The notes below the pieces were generated by a model. The model was not told the DNA's origin, ran no database searches, and saw only the letters and a program-made list of their open reading frames with translations. Shown piece after piece: positions 9,526-18,464 of a stretch of DNA of 64,000 nucleotides. Positions within the stretch are counted from its first letter, which is position 1. Every line of letters begins with the position of its first letter. Source of the DNA: JAQVCM01 sp040403095. Lineage in GTDB: Bacteria; Bacteroidota; Bacteroidia; Flavobacteriales_D; Crocinitomicaceae. The stretch covers positions 62,001 through 126,000 of the forward strand of contig JBBALI010000001.1 of assembly GCA_040403095.1 (NCBI GenBank), read 5' to 3'. A program made the position numbers and the translations under genes.

Positions 9526-11084
9526 TATTTCTCAGGAATCAAAGCAACTTCAATTTCCCAATTGGCGCGTACCTTCACACCTTTCGTGAAAAACAAAATT
9601 TCTTCTGGTTGTATTTTTGCTTCCAGCGAACCATCATCCCATTGTTGGTTTTTATTTTCGTCTAAAACAATTCTGAACGAATAAGTTTCAGGTAACAATT
9701 TCGCAATAATTTGATTATTCTTTATGTCATTTGGATACCACGTTTGCACTACCACATTTCTTTGTAAAATTTCAACAAAAGCATTTTCAGGAATGCCATT
9801 TGTCGACAAAATAATTGTACCAAATTCTGATTCCGAAAATTGTTTAATTTCAATTTTAGAACTATTAAATTCGTTATTATTCTTAAAATTAATGGAATTT
9901 TTTAATAGATTTAAATTCAAGTTTTTAAATTCGTTTTGTTGAATCGATACTTCAATCATATTTGAATCAATTTTAGTAAACGAATAATTTAGTTTCAACG
10001 AATCTTTATTTTCAACATAAATCAAATTTGTGTCATAGGAATCGATGAAATCGGTAAACTTTAAAATCAACTTTTCACCCGTTGGAATGATACCATTTTT
10101 TAAGTTCGTTTCAAATCCTGCTTTCTTGTTTCTTTCTGTTTCAAAAGTTTTGATGTTGAAAGTATCAATCGCTTCATTGGTTTTCACAATCAGCTCTAAC
10201 GAACTTTTATTTTGATGATCAACGAGCAACGAAATGGAATCTTTTCTGAACACATGATTTACATTCGCAGGAATTCCATTTACCCAAAAAGTAGCATTTT
10301 CCAAACTGCGATTGGAACCGACATTGACCAAAGCAGGTCCTTGAAATGCAGCACGCGTTTTGATTCCGCCTTTTTGTTTGAAAACCCGCAAAGGAATGCT
10401 GTCGACAACATTTGAATCGATTTGAATGAATTGATTTCTAAAACCAACACGTTCTGTTTTTTGAAGCGTCAAATCTTTGTTCTTGTCCTCAAAAGCCAAC
10501 AATTGATATTGTCCAGGCTTTATGTAAGACATTTCCACTTTACCATCTGCGCCTGATTTGCTGAAATAGGCTGGTTTTGCTTTGTAAATGCTGTCTGCAA
10601 TGCCATACAATCCTACCAAAACATCTTTCAAAGGCTGATAAGTAAAAGCGTCGGTCACAAAAGTGGTATATTTCAAAGTATCGATAAAATCTCCCGTAGA
10701 AAATACATATTGAATTAAAGAATCATTTCCTTCCGTGATGTCTTGAATCGTTGAATTGAGGTAAATCGCGTAGGTCGTAGCCGGCTTTAAATCGCCTTCA
10801 ATATTCAAAGTAACCGTTTTCTTTTTGGTTGTAGCCACTATTTTCGCATCCGCAGGAACAAGCGAAATTGTTTCTGTTGGATTATTGAGTTTGATGTATT
10901 CATTGAATTTCAATACAATCGTTTTTGATTGAAACTTCAAACTTCCATTTGGAGGTGTAACGCCACTTTCGACCGTTTTGGGTGGCGTTTCATCTTTTGG
11001 TCCGCCCGTGATGGTGCCAACTTGTGCGCAAGAACCCAAAAGCAAAACAAGGGTAAAAATTAAAAAGTATATGCGCTTATCCAT
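9525..11084 (-). CDS. Ig-like domain lipoprotein
   Basis: 519 residues from the ATG at 11084. SPII signal with lipobox LLGSC (Cys about 20), followed by the GTITGGPKDETPP stretch shared by Bacteroidota lipoproteins with an SbsA-type Ig-like domain. Residues about 40-130 form that domain (SLKFQSKTIVLKFNEYI, LKPATTYAIYL). A second beta domain around 140-220 resembles a carboxypeptidase-regulatory fold (YQPLKDVLVGLYG, GQYQLLAFEDKNKD). The C-terminus repeats an EDKNKD-like motif as LDENKNQQWDDG. No function is known; a cell-surface or periplasmic structural role is inferred. The start lies 25 bp inside the upstream reductase gene and the end abuts the membrane protein, so all three form one unit. 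Confidence 0.8.
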   Translation of the reverse strand: MDKRIYFLIFTLVLLLGSCAQVGTITGGPKDETPPKTVESGVTPPNGSLKFQSKTIVLKFNEYIKLNNPTETISLVPADAKIVATTKKKTVTLNIEGDLKPATTYAIYLNSTIQDITEGNDSLIQYVFSTGDFIDTLKYTTFVTDAFTYQPLKDVLVGLYGIADSIYKAKPAYFSKSGADGKVEMSYIKPGQYQLLAFEDKNKDLTLQKTERVGFRNQFIQIDSNVVDSIPLRVFKQKGGIKTRAAFQGPALVNVGSNRSLENATFWVNGIPANVNHVFRKDSISLLVDHQNKSSLELIVKTNEAIDTFNIKTFETERNKKAGFETNLKNGIIPTGEKLILKFTDFIDSYDTNLIYVENKDSLKLNYSFTKIDSNMIEVSIQQNEFKNLNLNLLKNSINFKNNNEFNSSKIEIKQFSESEFGTIILSTNGIPENAFVEILQRNVVVQTWYPNDIKNNQIIAKLLPETYSFRIVLDENKNQQWDDGSLEAKIQPEEILFFTKGVKVRANWEIEVALIPEK

Positions 11085-11542
11085 TGACAAATAATTGATA
11101 AATATTTTGCATCCGTTTCGTCAAAATCATTGAGTTGGTCGCTGTCGACATCTAATACACCGACAACATTTTCGCCTTTAAGGATTGGAACTACAATTTC
11201 ACTTTTGGAAAGCGAACTGCAAGCGATGTGACCAGGGAAAAGTTCGACATCTGGCACCAATTGAATGGTTTTTTGTTCCCAAGCAGTGCCACAAACGCCT
11301 CTTCCTTTGGCAATTCTTGTACAGGCAATTGATCCTTGAAAAGGTCCTAGTACCAATTCATTGTTTTTCACCCAATAAAATCCGACCCAGAAGAAACCAA
11401 ATGTTTCTTTCAAACCAGCAGCAAGATTTCCCAAATTAGCTACGCAATTAGCTTCGCCAGCGATCAATGCTTGCAATTGTGGAAGCAACGTTTCGTATTT
11501 TTCCGCTTTGGAATTTCCCTGAATCAATAAATCTTCTGCCAT
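11060..11542 (-). CDS. msrC: Free methionine-(R)-sulfoxide reductase (GAF domain)
   Basis: 160 residues forming one GAF domain. It should reduce free Met-(R)-sulfoxide in the cytosol with thioredoxin. The three family cysteines are present: QGSIACTRI, GRGVCGTAW and GHIACSS, together with FWVGFYW near the start and VVGVLDVDS near the end. ATG at 11542 is chosen because an exact TATCTTTG promoter box lies just upstream at 11559-11566; the longer open frame would start at TTG before that box. The 3' end overlaps the lipoprotein gene by 25 bp in another frame. Confidence 0.92.
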   Translation of the reverse strand: MAEDLLIQGNSKAEKYETLLPQLQALIAGEANCVANLGNLAAGLKETFGFFWVGFYWVKNNELVLGPFQGSIACTRIAKGRGVCGTAWEQKTIQLVPDVELFPGHIACSSLSKSEIVVPILKGENVVGVLDVDSDQLNDFDETDAKYLSIICQWISAYTF

Positions 11543-11558
11543 TGTTTTTGAATTAGAA

Positions 11559-11566
11559 CAAAGATA
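11559..11566 (-). promoter_or_regulatory. TAnnTTTG -7 box for the GAF/lipoprotein/membrane operon
   Basis: Minus-strand TATCTTTG, 16 bp upstream of the ATG at 11542. It supports the shorter start of the reductase gene. Confidence 0.6.
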
Positions 11567-11736
11567 GGATTTATATATTTTAATTTGATGAAACAAAAAT
11601 TTGTTCTCTCTACTTTCAGTATGAAAGTAAATGTAATTTAGATTGAAAATCAGCTAATAAAACCAAAAAATATTGACCGAAAGTTTGACAATCTAAAAAT
11701 TTAGCGTAATTTCATTCTATTCAAAACCATTATTAC

Positions 11737-12456
11737 ATGTTAGAAAAAATACTCCTTGACAAAGTTTTGTTTCTCGATATTGAAACTGTTCCACAACACC
11801 AAACATTTGATGAAATGAGTCCGGAAGGGCAAAAATTGTACGACCAAAAAACGAAATTTTTACAAAAAGAAACAGATGCAGAAGGCGTTTATGACCGGGC
11901 TGGAATTTATGCTGAATTTGGCAAAATCATTTGTATATCAGTTGGTTTTGTGCACGAAACCCGCACAGGAAGAGAAGTTCGTTTGAAGTCTTTTTACCAC
12001 GATGACGAAGCAACTTTATTGAAACAATTTGTCAAATTATTGGAAGATCGATACAACACACCTTACCACATTTTATGCGGCCACAATGCGAAAGAATTTG
12101 ATTTTCCTTTTATCTGTAGGAGATTGTTAATCAACGGAATGAAACTTCCAAGTATTTTAGATATTGCTGGAAAAAAACCTTGGGAAATATCCCATTTGGA
12201 TACCATGGAATTGTGGAAATTTGGAGATTACAAAGCGTACACTTCCTTGGCACTTTTGTGTCACATTTTCAATATTCCAACACCAAAAGACGACATTTCT
12301 GGGGCAGATGTAGCCCGCGTTTATTACGAAGAAAAAGATTTGGAGCGCATCAAAGTTTACTGTGAAAAAGACGTTGTTGCCTTGATTCAATTGTTTCTGA
12401 GAATGCGCGGCGATTCTTTGGTGGATGAATCTTCAATCGTTTATAGTCATGCGTAA
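11737..12456 (+). CDS. DnaQ-fold 3'-5' exonuclease (PolB-like)
   Basis: 239 residues. The DEDDy exonuclease signature is complete: Exo I LFLDIETVP, Exo II CGHNAKEFDFPF, and Exo III YCEKDVVAL with the Tyr-x3-Asp pair. The fold matches the stand-alone proofreading-type exonucleases related to the family B polymerase exonuclease domain, so degradation of single-stranded or mismatched DNA 3' ends (possibly RNA) is expected. There is no polymerase domain. It shares 8 bp with the start of the following lipoprotein gene. Confidence 0.88.
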   Translation: MLEKILLDKVLFLDIETVPQHQTFDEMSPEGQKLYDQKTKFLQKETDAEGVYDRAGIYAEFGKIICISVGFVHETRTGREVRLKSFYHDDEATLLKQFVKLLEDRYNTPYHILCGHNAKEFDFPFICRRLLINGMKLPSILDIAGKKPWEISHLDTMELWKFGDYKAYTSLALLCHIFNIPTPKDDISGADVARVYYEEKDLERIKVYCEKDVVALIQLFLRMRGDSLVDESSIVYSHA

Positions 12457-13741
12457 AATTCTACTTTTTTTAAGTGCTGGTGTTCTGGCCTTAATCACTT
12501 CTTGTCAAACAATTACCACCACAAAGACATTAGATACCGAAATGTTTGAATTCATGCATGCGGGAAAAGTTATTTCTTTGCCTGTTGATTTGGTAGAATT
12601 GAGAATTAGCAAACGACGCGGAAAAATTTTTGGTGGTCGCGATGTAACCTATGAATATGTCTATTCGCTTAAAACACCGCAGCGCAAGATTTTGATGGAA
12701 TATCCTTGTACGGAAGATTCTGAAATAGATTGGTTTATCAGTCAATTGAAAATCAAAAGATCCAAAGATAGAAGTCACTTTGCGATAGGAATAGGAAGTC
12801 ATACTGCAGCCATTTTTGATGTTTTTAAGAAAAATGTATTTGTTTCATATTCTAAATTCAAGGACAATAAAACTAAATTCTACGATTTTAAATCCCTGAA
12901 TTTAAATGAATTGAAATCACCCAGAAGAGCGATTTTAGATCATCTTTCAGGCTATCAAACATTGGAAAGCCTGGACGACAAAGTGTTGGTTGATATTTTA
13001 TGCAGCGTTTCGCCTGACGATGAGCTAAATACTGAAGCGTCCTATATGCTCATTGACAAAGATTTAAATACGCTTTCAGACGCCAACGAAGATCGAATCA
13101 TTGACCATTGTAAAACATCTTCCAAATGGAGGAAAAACATCGTTTTGGCAATGAATCAATCTAAAGATGACATTCCTGTGGATTCTTATATTCGCTGGTT
13201 AGACAAATTAGTTGGAAAATCAGGAATTGATCAAGAAGACAAACAGCGACTCACAGAATTTATTCAAACAGGAAACATTGAATATTTTTCTGCCAGGTTG
13301 GATTACGGAAATTATGCTGTAAATAGAACAATTAAAAAGTCATTCAGAGATGCGCTTGAAAAAATGGTTTACAATGTTTGTTCTTTGCCAGAAAGCGGGC
13401 AAGAAGAAATGATAGACAAAATTCATTTGTTGAAAGATTTAGGTGAACACAATGCTTTCGATAAATTTTTAGATGGTTACAAACAATCGAGTTGTATCAA
13501 ACAAACCATTCATGAATTCAACAATTCTTTCATGTTTTTAAGTGATTTAAACGCTTCTGAAACTAGAAATTGGGTTGATTTTGTATATCAAAACTTCGAT
13601 AAAATTGCACCTTCACAAAGAAGTTGGGACTACGATAGAATTGAAGATGAATTGACCTGCATTCAGAAAAGAGATTTGCTCACCAGGTATAATTCAGACA
13701 TCGATATTTTCAACGATATGGAAATTCCGACTTGTAATTAA
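12449..13741 (+). CDS. Lipoprotein of unknown function
   Basis: 430 residues from ATG 12449, chosen because it gives a clean SPII signal (MRKILLFLSAGVLALITSC, Cys 19). After the anchor comes a Thr-rich linker, a basic beta segment (ISKRRGKIFGGRDVTYEY), then a long mostly helical, charged region with no motif I recognise and scattered single cysteines. The start lies inside the last codons of the exonuclease gene, so the two are translationally coupled although one product is cytosolic and the other exported. A bidirectional terminator follows. Nothing in the sequence points to a function. Confidence 0.75.
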   Translation: MRKILLFLSAGVLALITSCQTITTTKTLDTEMFEFMHAGKVISLPVDLVELRISKRRGKIFGGRDVTYEYVYSLKTPQRKILMEYPCTEDSEIDWFISQLKIKRSKDRSHFAIGIGSHTAAIFDVFKKNVFVSYSKFKDNKTKFYDFKSLNLNELKSPRRAILDHLSGYQTLESLDDKVLVDILCSVSPDDELNTEASYMLIDKDLNTLSDANEDRIIDHCKTSSKWRKNIVLAMNQSKDDIPVDSYIRWLDKLVGKSGIDQEDKQRLTEFIQTGNIEYFSARLDYGNYAVNRTIKKSFRDALEKMVYNVCSLPESGQEEMIDKIHLLKDLGEHNAFDKFLDGYKQSSCIKQTIHEFNNSFMFLSDLNASETRNWVDFVYQNFDKIAPSQRSWDYDRIEDELTCIQKRDLLTRYNSDIDIFNDMEIPTCN

Positions 13742-13762
13742 TTCTAGGGATTTTATTGAAAC

Positions 13763-13799
13763 AAAAAAAGCGTGGAATTTAAATTTTCCACGCTTTTTT
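13763..13799. terminator. Bidirectional intrinsic terminator
   Basis: Perfect 9-bp stem agcgtggaa / ttccacgct with an 8-nt loop, flanked by an A run on the left and a T run on the right. It can end both the plus-strand lipoprotein gene and the converging sucB. Confidence 0.9.
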
Positions 13800-13814
13800 A
13801 TTAACTTATTTATT

Positions 13815-15083
13815 TTATAATCCCAACAACACTTGCAAAGGATCTTTCCCCCCAAAAATCATTCTTTCAGGATTTTCTAACATTTCTTTCACTTTCACAA
13901 GGAAACTAACTGATTCCTTGCCATCAATGATTCTGTGGTCATAAGAAAGCGCCAAATACATCATCGGACGAATTTCAACTTTCCCATTGATTGCCACAGG
14001 ACGATCAACGATGTTGTGCATTCCTAAAATCGCAGATTGCGGTGGGTTGATAATTGGTGTCGACATCATCGAGCCAAAAACTCCACCGTTTGTAATTGTA
14101 AACGTACCTCCAGTCATATCGTCAGGCGTGATTTTTCCATCTCTCGCTTTGATTGCCAACCTTTTGATTTCTTTTTCAATTTCCGCCAAAGTCATTTGCT
14201 CCGCATTGCGAACAACTGGCACCATCAAACCTTTTGGAGATGAAACTGCGATTCCGATGTCTGCATAATTGTGGTAGATTACTTCATTTCCATCAATTTG
14301 TGCATTTACCGCTGGATATAAATTCAATGCTTCAGTTACTGCTTTCGTGAAGAAAGACATGAATCCTAAATTTACATCGTGAGATTTTGCGAAGCTGTCT
14401 TTGTATTTAGCTCTCAAATCCATGATTGGTTTCATATCCAATTCGTTGAAAGTAGTCAACATCGCTGTGTCGTTTTTCACAGAAACCAAACGTTCTGCAA
14501 TTTTACGACGCAACATCGACATTTTTTCGCGGCTTGTATCTCTTGTTCCGCCCCAACCTTGAACAGCATCAGAAGAAATTCCAGCAGACATTGCTGCTAA
14601 AACATCTTGTTTTGTAATGCGACCCTCTTTTCCTGTTCCGCTAATTTTATTCGCAGGAATTCCGCTTTCAGCTAAAATTTTAGAAGCCGCTGGCGATGGC
14701 GTTCCTGAAGCATAAGATGCTTTTTCATTCACTGGATTAGGGCTAGGTGCTGCTTTCGCTTCCACAACTGGCGCCGCTTTTTCAGCAACGATTTCCGCTT
14801 TTGGAGCTTCTGCAACAGGTGCAGCGCTTCCAGCAGGACGAGCAGCGGAAGTATCAATCAAACAAACTACTTGTCCAACTTTTACTACTTCTCCTTCTTC
14901 TGCTTTCAAAGTGATAATTCCACTTTGTTCTGCTGGCAATTCCAATGTTGCTTTGTCTGAGTCAACTTCTGCAATTGCTTGATCTTTTTCTACATAATCA
15001 CCATCTGAAACCAACCAAGAAGCGATTTCTACCTCTGAAATTGATTCTCCCGGGCTTGGTACTTTCATTTCTAATACTGACAT
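13815..15083 (-). CDS. sucB: 2-oxoglutarate dehydrogenase E2 (dihydrolipoyl succinyltransferase)
   Basis: Transfers the succinyl group from lipoate to CoA in the 2-oxoglutarate dehydrogenase complex (TCA cycle). 422 residues in the standard order: lipoyl domain 1-75 with lipoyl-Lys in VDSDKATLELP; Ala/Pro-rich linker about 80-125; E1/E3-binding domain about 128-165 (SPAASKILAESGI, GKEGRITKQDV); and the catalytic domain to the end, with SYDHRIIDG carrying the active His. Only one lipoyl domain. Starts 29 bp after sucA. Confidence 0.97.
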   Translation of the reverse strand: MSVLEMKVPSPGESISEVEIASWLVSDGDYVEKDQAIAEVDSDKATLELPAEQSGIITLKAEEGEVVKVGQVVCLIDTSAARPAGSAAPVAEAPKAEIVAEKAAPVVEAKAAPSPNPVNEKASYASGTPSPAASKILAESGIPANKISGTGKEGRITKQDVLAAMSAGISSDAVQGWGGTRDTSREKMSMLRRKIAERLVSVKNDTAMLTTFNELDMKPIMDLRAKYKDSFAKSHDVNLGFMSFFTKAVTEALNLYPAVNAQIDGNEVIYHNYADIGIAVSSPKGLMVPVVRNAEQMTLAEIEKEIKRLAIKARDGKITPDDMTGGTFTITNGGVFGSMMSTPIINPPQSAILGMHNIVDRPVAINGKVEIRPMMYLALSYDHRIIDGKESVSFLVKVKEMLENPERMIFGGKDPLQVLLGL

Positions 15084-15112
15084 GTTCTTTATTTTAATGC
15101 GTTAATTTTCAG

Positions 15113-17839
15113 TTATTTTGCTGCAACGTTTGCAAATTGGAATAAATCTTCAAACAATTGTTTCAATCGTTTTTTGTGCAAAGAAGAGGATCCTTCCGCT
15201 GCAGCTGCTGAAGCTTTTCTGTAAACTCCATGTAAGTTCATCGATCTCAATTGCATCGCCATGTATCTCCAAGCACCCATATTTTCAGGCTCCTCTTGCG
15301 CCCAAACTAAGTTTTTCGCATTTGGATAGCTTGCAATAACTGCATCAATTTGTGTTTTTGGCAAAGGATACAATTGCTCGATTCTTACGAAAGCCATATT
15401 GTCAACGCCCATTTCTGCTGCTTTTTCCGAAGCTTCGTAATAGAATTTTCCCGAGCAGAAAACCACCGTGTCAATTTGCGATTTGTTTGCTTTTGAATCA
15501 TCGATTACTTCTTGGAATCTTCCTTTTGCCATTTCGTCTAATGAGGAAACCGCATTGGGATAACGCAATAACATTTTAGGAGAAAAAACAACCAATGGTT
15601 TGCGGAATTCACGTTTCAATTGTCTTCTCAACAAGTGAAAATGGTTCGCTGGCGTAGAAGTGTTAACTACTTGAATATTGTCATCAGCACATTGTTGCAA
15701 GAATCTTTCAATTCTTCCACTTGAGTGCTCAGCTCCTTGACCTTCGTATCCGTGAGGAAGCAACATCACCAATCCACTTTGTGTTGACCATTTGTCTTCT
15801 CCAGCAGTGATAAACTGATCAATCATGATTTGCGCACCATTGAAGAAATCTCCAAATTGTGCTTCCCAAATTGTCAATCCATTTGGTGTTGCCAAAGAAT
15901 AACCATATTCATAACCCAACACAGCATATTCTGAAAGCAATGAATTGTAAATAGCAAAAGGTGCTTGTGAATCAGACAAATTATTCAATGTAATCACTTC
16001 TTCTTCCGTATCTTCTGTTTTTACAACAGCATGACGGTGAGAGAAAGTTCCTCGTTCAACATCTTGTCCAGAAATTCGAACTGGATGTCCTTCAGCCAAC
16101 AAAGTAGCGTAAGCCAACATTTCTGCAGAACCCCAATCTAATTTGTCTCCCTCAATTGCATTTATACGATCTTCAAAGATTTTGGATATTTTTCTGAAGT
16201 ATTTTTTTCCTTCTGGAAGTGTCGCCAATTTTCGACCCAAATCCAATAACGTTGCTTTGTCAACACCAGTTTCAATCGATTTTTCAAAATCTTCATGTTT
16301 GCTGTGGCGGTAACCTTCCCAAGTTTTTTTCAAGAAATCCCAAACAATTGCTTTTTCATTTTTACGTGAAATTTCATGTTCACTCTCTAAAAATGCATTG
16401 TATTCATCTTCCAATTGCTTTGCCTTCTCGCTGTTCAAAACGCCTTCAGCTTCCAATTGTTTCAAATAAATATCTTTTGGATTTGGATGTTTTGCAATGA
16501 TATTGTACAAACTTGGTTGCGTAAATTTAGGCTCATCGCCTTCATTGTGTCCGTATTTTCTGTAGCACAATAAATCTACAAAAACATCGCGGTTAAACAC
16601 TTGTCTGTATTCAATTGCCAATTCCATTGTTTTGGTAACCGCCTCAATGTCATCTCCATTTACATGGAAAACAGGACAAAGTGTTGTTTTAGCAACATCT
16701 GTACAATAAGTTGAAGAACGCGCATCCAAATAATTGGTTGTAAATCCAACTTGATTATTGACAACAACGTGAACTGTGCCACCTGCGCGGTAACCGTCTA
16801 ATTGTGCCATTTGAATGATTTCGTAAACTATTCCTTGACCAGCAACGGCTGCATCACCGTGAATCATTACAGAACACATTTTTTTCTCGTCCTTAAAAAT
16901 CAAATCTATTTTAGCTCTCGCAATTCCTTGCACGACAGGATCAACTGCTTCAAGATGCGAAGGATTTGGTGAAAGCGTTAGACCAACTTTTTTACCGTTT
17001 TTGGCCGTAATTTCAGTCGTATATCCTTGGTGATATTTTACGTCTCCGTCAAAATCATCTTCGAAATCAAATTCTTTTCCTTCAAATTCTGAGAAAATAT
17101 CTTGGGGACGTTTTTCGAAAATGTTGGTTAAAGTATTTAATCTTCCACGGTGGGCCATTCCCATCACGAAATATTCAATTCCTAAATCCGCACCTTTGTG
17201 AACCAATGTATCTAACGCAGGAATCAAAGCTTCACCACCTTCAACAGAAAAACGTTTTTGTCCAACGTATTTTTTTCCAAGAAAAGCTTCGAAGTTTGAC
17301 GCTTGATTTAATTTTTTGTAAATCTCAATTTTTCGATCTGCATCGTAAACTGGACGATTTTTAAGTTCGATCTTGTTTTTGATCCAATTTAATCTTTCGG
17401 GATCTCTGATGTAAGCAAACTCAATTCCAATTGATTGACAATAAGTCTCATCCAAATGAGCGATAATGTCTTTCAAAGTCGCCGCGCCGATTCCGATTTC
17501 TTCACCACATTGAAAAACCGTGTTCAAATCTGATTCTTCTAAACCAAAGTTTTGAATTTCAAGTGTCGGTGTATATTTTCTACGATCTCGAACAGGATTG
17601 GTTTTGGTAAACAAATGTCCCCTGGTTCTGTAGCCTTGAATCAAGTTGATTACTTTGAATTCTTTCTGAAAATTTTCAGGAATTGCTCCGTCATCGTCAA
17701 AATTAGTGCGGGCAAAATCAAATCCTTCGAAGAATTTTTGCCAACCAATATCCACGCTTTGTGGATCATTTAGGTATTCTTTATACAAATAGTCGATAGC
17801 AGTTACATCTGCATTTCCAACGTATGTTACTTTATCCAT
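15113..17839 (-). CDS. sucA: 2-oxoglutarate dehydrogenase E1
   Basis: Thiamine-diphosphate decarboxylase of the complex; hands the succinyl group to lipoyl-SucB. 908 residues, full family length. Visible: N-terminal segment YLYKEYLNDPQSVD, GMAHRGRLNTL, LSPNPSHLEAVDPVV, the ThDP/Mg motif around GDAAVAGQGI and NNQVGFTT, RKYGHNEGDEP, and C-terminal LLPHGYEGQGAEHSSGR. A TAATTTCG sequence about 26 bp before the ATG resembles a degenerate -7 box. Expected to be cotranscribed with sucB. Confidence 0.98.
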   Translation of the reverse strand: MDKVTYVGNADVTAIDYLYKEYLNDPQSVDIGWQKFFEGFDFARTNFDDDGAIPENFQKEFKVINLIQGYRTRGHLFTKTNPVRDRRKYTPTLEIQNFGLEESDLNTVFQCGEEIGIGAATLKDIIAHLDETYCQSIGIEFAYIRDPERLNWIKNKIELKNRPVYDADRKIEIYKKLNQASNFEAFLGKKYVGQKRFSVEGGEALIPALDTLVHKGADLGIEYFVMGMAHRGRLNTLTNIFEKRPQDIFSEFEGKEFDFEDDFDGDVKYHQGYTTEITAKNGKKVGLTLSPNPSHLEAVDPVVQGIARAKIDLIFKDEKKMCSVMIHGDAAVAGQGIVYEIIQMAQLDGYRAGGTVHVVVNNQVGFTTNYLDARSSTYCTDVAKTTLCPVFHVNGDDIEAVTKTMELAIEYRQVFNRDVFVDLLCYRKYGHNEGDEPKFTQPSLYNIIAKHPNPKDIYLKQLEAEGVLNSEKAKQLEDEYNAFLESEHEISRKNEKAIVWDFLKKTWEGYRHSKHEDFEKSIETGVDKATLLDLGRKLATLPEGKKYFRKISKIFEDRINAIEGDKLDWGSAEMLAYATLLAEGHPVRISGQDVERGTFSHRHAVVKTEDTEEEVITLNNLSDSQAPFAIYNSLLSEYAVLGYEYGYSLATPNGLTIWEAQFGDFFNGAQIMIDQFITAGEDKWSTQSGLVMLLPHGYEGQGAEHSSGRIERFLQQCADDNIQVVNTSTPANHFHLLRRQLKREFRKPLVVFSPKMLLRYPNAVSSLDEMAKGRFQEVIDDSKANKSQIDTVVFCSGKFYYEASEKAAEMGVDNMAFVRIEQLYPLPKTQIDAVIASYPNAKNLVWAQEEPENMGAWRYMAMQLRSMNLHGVYRKASAAAAEGSSSLHKKRLKQLFEDLFQFANVAAK

Positions 17840-17949
17840 GTTTCTGTGCGCATTAATGGAGTTGCGAAATTAAGATTTTTATCATTTTTACCATGACAAT
17901 TAACCCTTTTATTTCATAAAAATCGGCAAAATGTCAATTTTTAATTCAA

Positions 17950-18315
17950 TCAGCGCAATTTTTCTCGGAAAAACACTTTTTGCGCTTCTCTTTTTATGAC
18001 AATCATGGCAAAATCTTCCAACCAATTTTTATCTGCATTGCTGAAAAAACGGGTATAATTTTTCTCTGAAATATCCAGAGAATACATCAACGGAAGCCAT
18101 TTAGATCGGTGATTTTCTGCGATATCTCCCAATTTGAAACGCAATGTTTCTAATAAATCCGAAAGTGTTCTAGCATCAGTTTCAAAATCTGCTTCAAATT
18201 CAAACCCATGCTGGCGAAAATCTTTGGCAATCTGCCGCTGGGTAAGCAAGACAAAATCTTTCGAATTCATCGATTGATCAATGGAATCATTGATTTTTGA
18301 AAGTTCATTTTCCAT
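17950..18315 (-). CDS. Hypothetical helical protein
   Basis: 121 residues from ATG 18315 (MENELSKINDSIDQ); the longer open frame would add a hydrophobic stretch that does not look like part of a conserved protein. The sequence is charged, mostly helical, without signal peptide or Cys, and has no motif I recognise. It sits 110 bp upstream of sucA on the same strand. Probably a small cytosolic protein; function unknown. Confidence 0.6.
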   Translation of the reverse strand: MENELSKINDSIDQSMNSKDFVLLTQRQIAKDFRQHGFEFEADFETDARTLSDLLETLRFKLGDIAENHRSKWLPLMYSLDISEKNYTRFFSNADKNWLEDFAMIVIKREAQKVFFREKLR

Positions 18316-18464
18316 AGTATTAAAAGTACAAAGAAAAGCTGGAATTGCAGCGAGAAGTTGAAAAATCACCTAAATGCGTTATTTCAAACTCAACACAATT
18401 CATCTAATTTTGAAATGTTGTAACAGATTCAAAGCAATTCTGTTATATCCTGAAATTACTCCTT

